Shown piece after piece: positions 7,024 through 7,314 of a stretch of DNA of 7,314 nt. The stretch spans positions 1 to 7,314 of the forward strand of contig JALVDG010000407.1 of the NCBI GenBank assembly GCA_027009095.1, given 5' to 3'. The DNA comes from Thiotrichaceae bacterium. GTDB lineage: Bacteria; Pseudomonadota; Gammaproteobacteria; Thiotrichales; Thiotrichaceae. Position 1 is the first letter of the stretch. Every line of letters begins with the position of its first letter. The position numbers and the translations under genes are program-made. The notes under the pieces were generated by a model, which had not been told where the DNA came from, did not search any database, and worked only from the letters and a program-made list of their open reading frames with translations.

Positions 7024-7046
7024 TCTGATTATCTATTATAAAAATT

Positions 7047-7051
7047 GGAGG
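7047..7051 (+). promoter_or_regulatory. Ribosome binding site of merC
   Basis: GGAGG lies eleven bases before ATG 7063. It is the strongest Shine-Dalgarno sequence in the window and fixes the merC start. Confidence 0.75.
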
Positions 7052-7062
7052 TAAGAAATAAA

Positions 7063-7314
7063 ATGAATATTGGCTCATTATCAAAGTTTTTAAGTTCTTT
7101 AGGTGCAGTTGTTTCTACTATGGGATGTTCCGCGTGTTTTCCATTGCTAGCATCCTTTGGTGCAACAATAGGTTTAGGATTTCTTGCTCAATATGAAGGT
7201 TTGTTTATTTCAACCTTATTACCCATCTTTGCAAGCATCGCTTTAGTGTCAGCCTTATTATCATGGTTTTCACATAGAAATCATCTGCGTGGTTTATTAA
7301 GCGTTATTGGCCCT
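7063..7314 (+). CDS. merC: MerC, mercuric ion transport protein, 3' end outside window
   Basis: The first 84 codons are present and the frame is still open at the window end. The protein matches Tn21-type MerC (about 140 residues) almost motif by motif: VVSTMGCSACFP with Cys22 and Cys25, then LASFGA, IGLGFLAQYEGLFIS, LLPIFA, and WFSHR followed by GLLSVIGP. Cys22 and Cys25 fall at the same numbers as the mercury-binding pair of Tn21 MerC, in the first of four expected inner-membrane helices. By family, MerC carries Hg(II) across the inner membrane to cytoplasmic mercuric reductase. It is the first structural gene after the mer promoter; in Tn21, merT and merP come first. No merT or merP lies between merR and merC, and whether merA follows cannot be seen here. 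Confidence 0.95.
   Translation, partial: MNIGSLSKFLSSLGAVVSTMGCSACFPLLASFGATIGLGFLAQYEGLFISTLLPIFASIALVSALLSWFSHRNHLRGLLSVIGP

Overview
The window looks like chromosomal DNA from an AT-rich gammaproteobacterium. The evidence is the combination of a FadB/FadJ-type multifunctional beta-oxidation protein, a PqiA-PqiB-PqiC (MCE) lipid-transport operon with an outer-membrane-type lipoprotein, and Gram-negative-type MerR and MerC. All recognised genes lie on the + strand and are packed tightly. I cannot name a species.

Layout: (1) 1-1854, the 3' part of a FadJ/FadB-like gene. Its domain architecture is intact but several catalytic positions are changed. (2) 1855-1920, a short AT-rich gap with weak hairpins. 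(3) 1921-5674, a four-gene pqi operon: two half-length PqiA proteins (split rather than fused as in E. coli), PqiB with three MCE domains and an unusual 18-residue repeat array in its C-terminal helix, and the lipoprotein PqiC. The genes overlap or are one base apart. (4) 5706-6548, a CPBP/Abi-type intramembrane protease-like protein. (5) 6578-7314, the start of a mercury-resistance locus: merR, a canonical mer operator/promoter, and the first 84 codons of merC, which runs off the window end.

How the parts work together: the two PqiA halves probably form the inner-membrane component that feeds the PqiB tube. PqiC should anchor that tube at the outer membrane, giving a lipid conduit across the periplasm. 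MerR should sense Hg(II) through three conserved cysteines and switch on the promoter between merR and merC. Unlike the divergent merR of Tn21/Tn501, merR here points the same way as the structural genes.

I found no wholly new system. The most interesting signals are the apparently degenerate active sites of the FadJ-like protein, the 18-residue repeats of PqiB (18 residues equals a heptad plus a hendecad), and the collinear merR-merC arrangement with a 19-20 bp promoter spacer.
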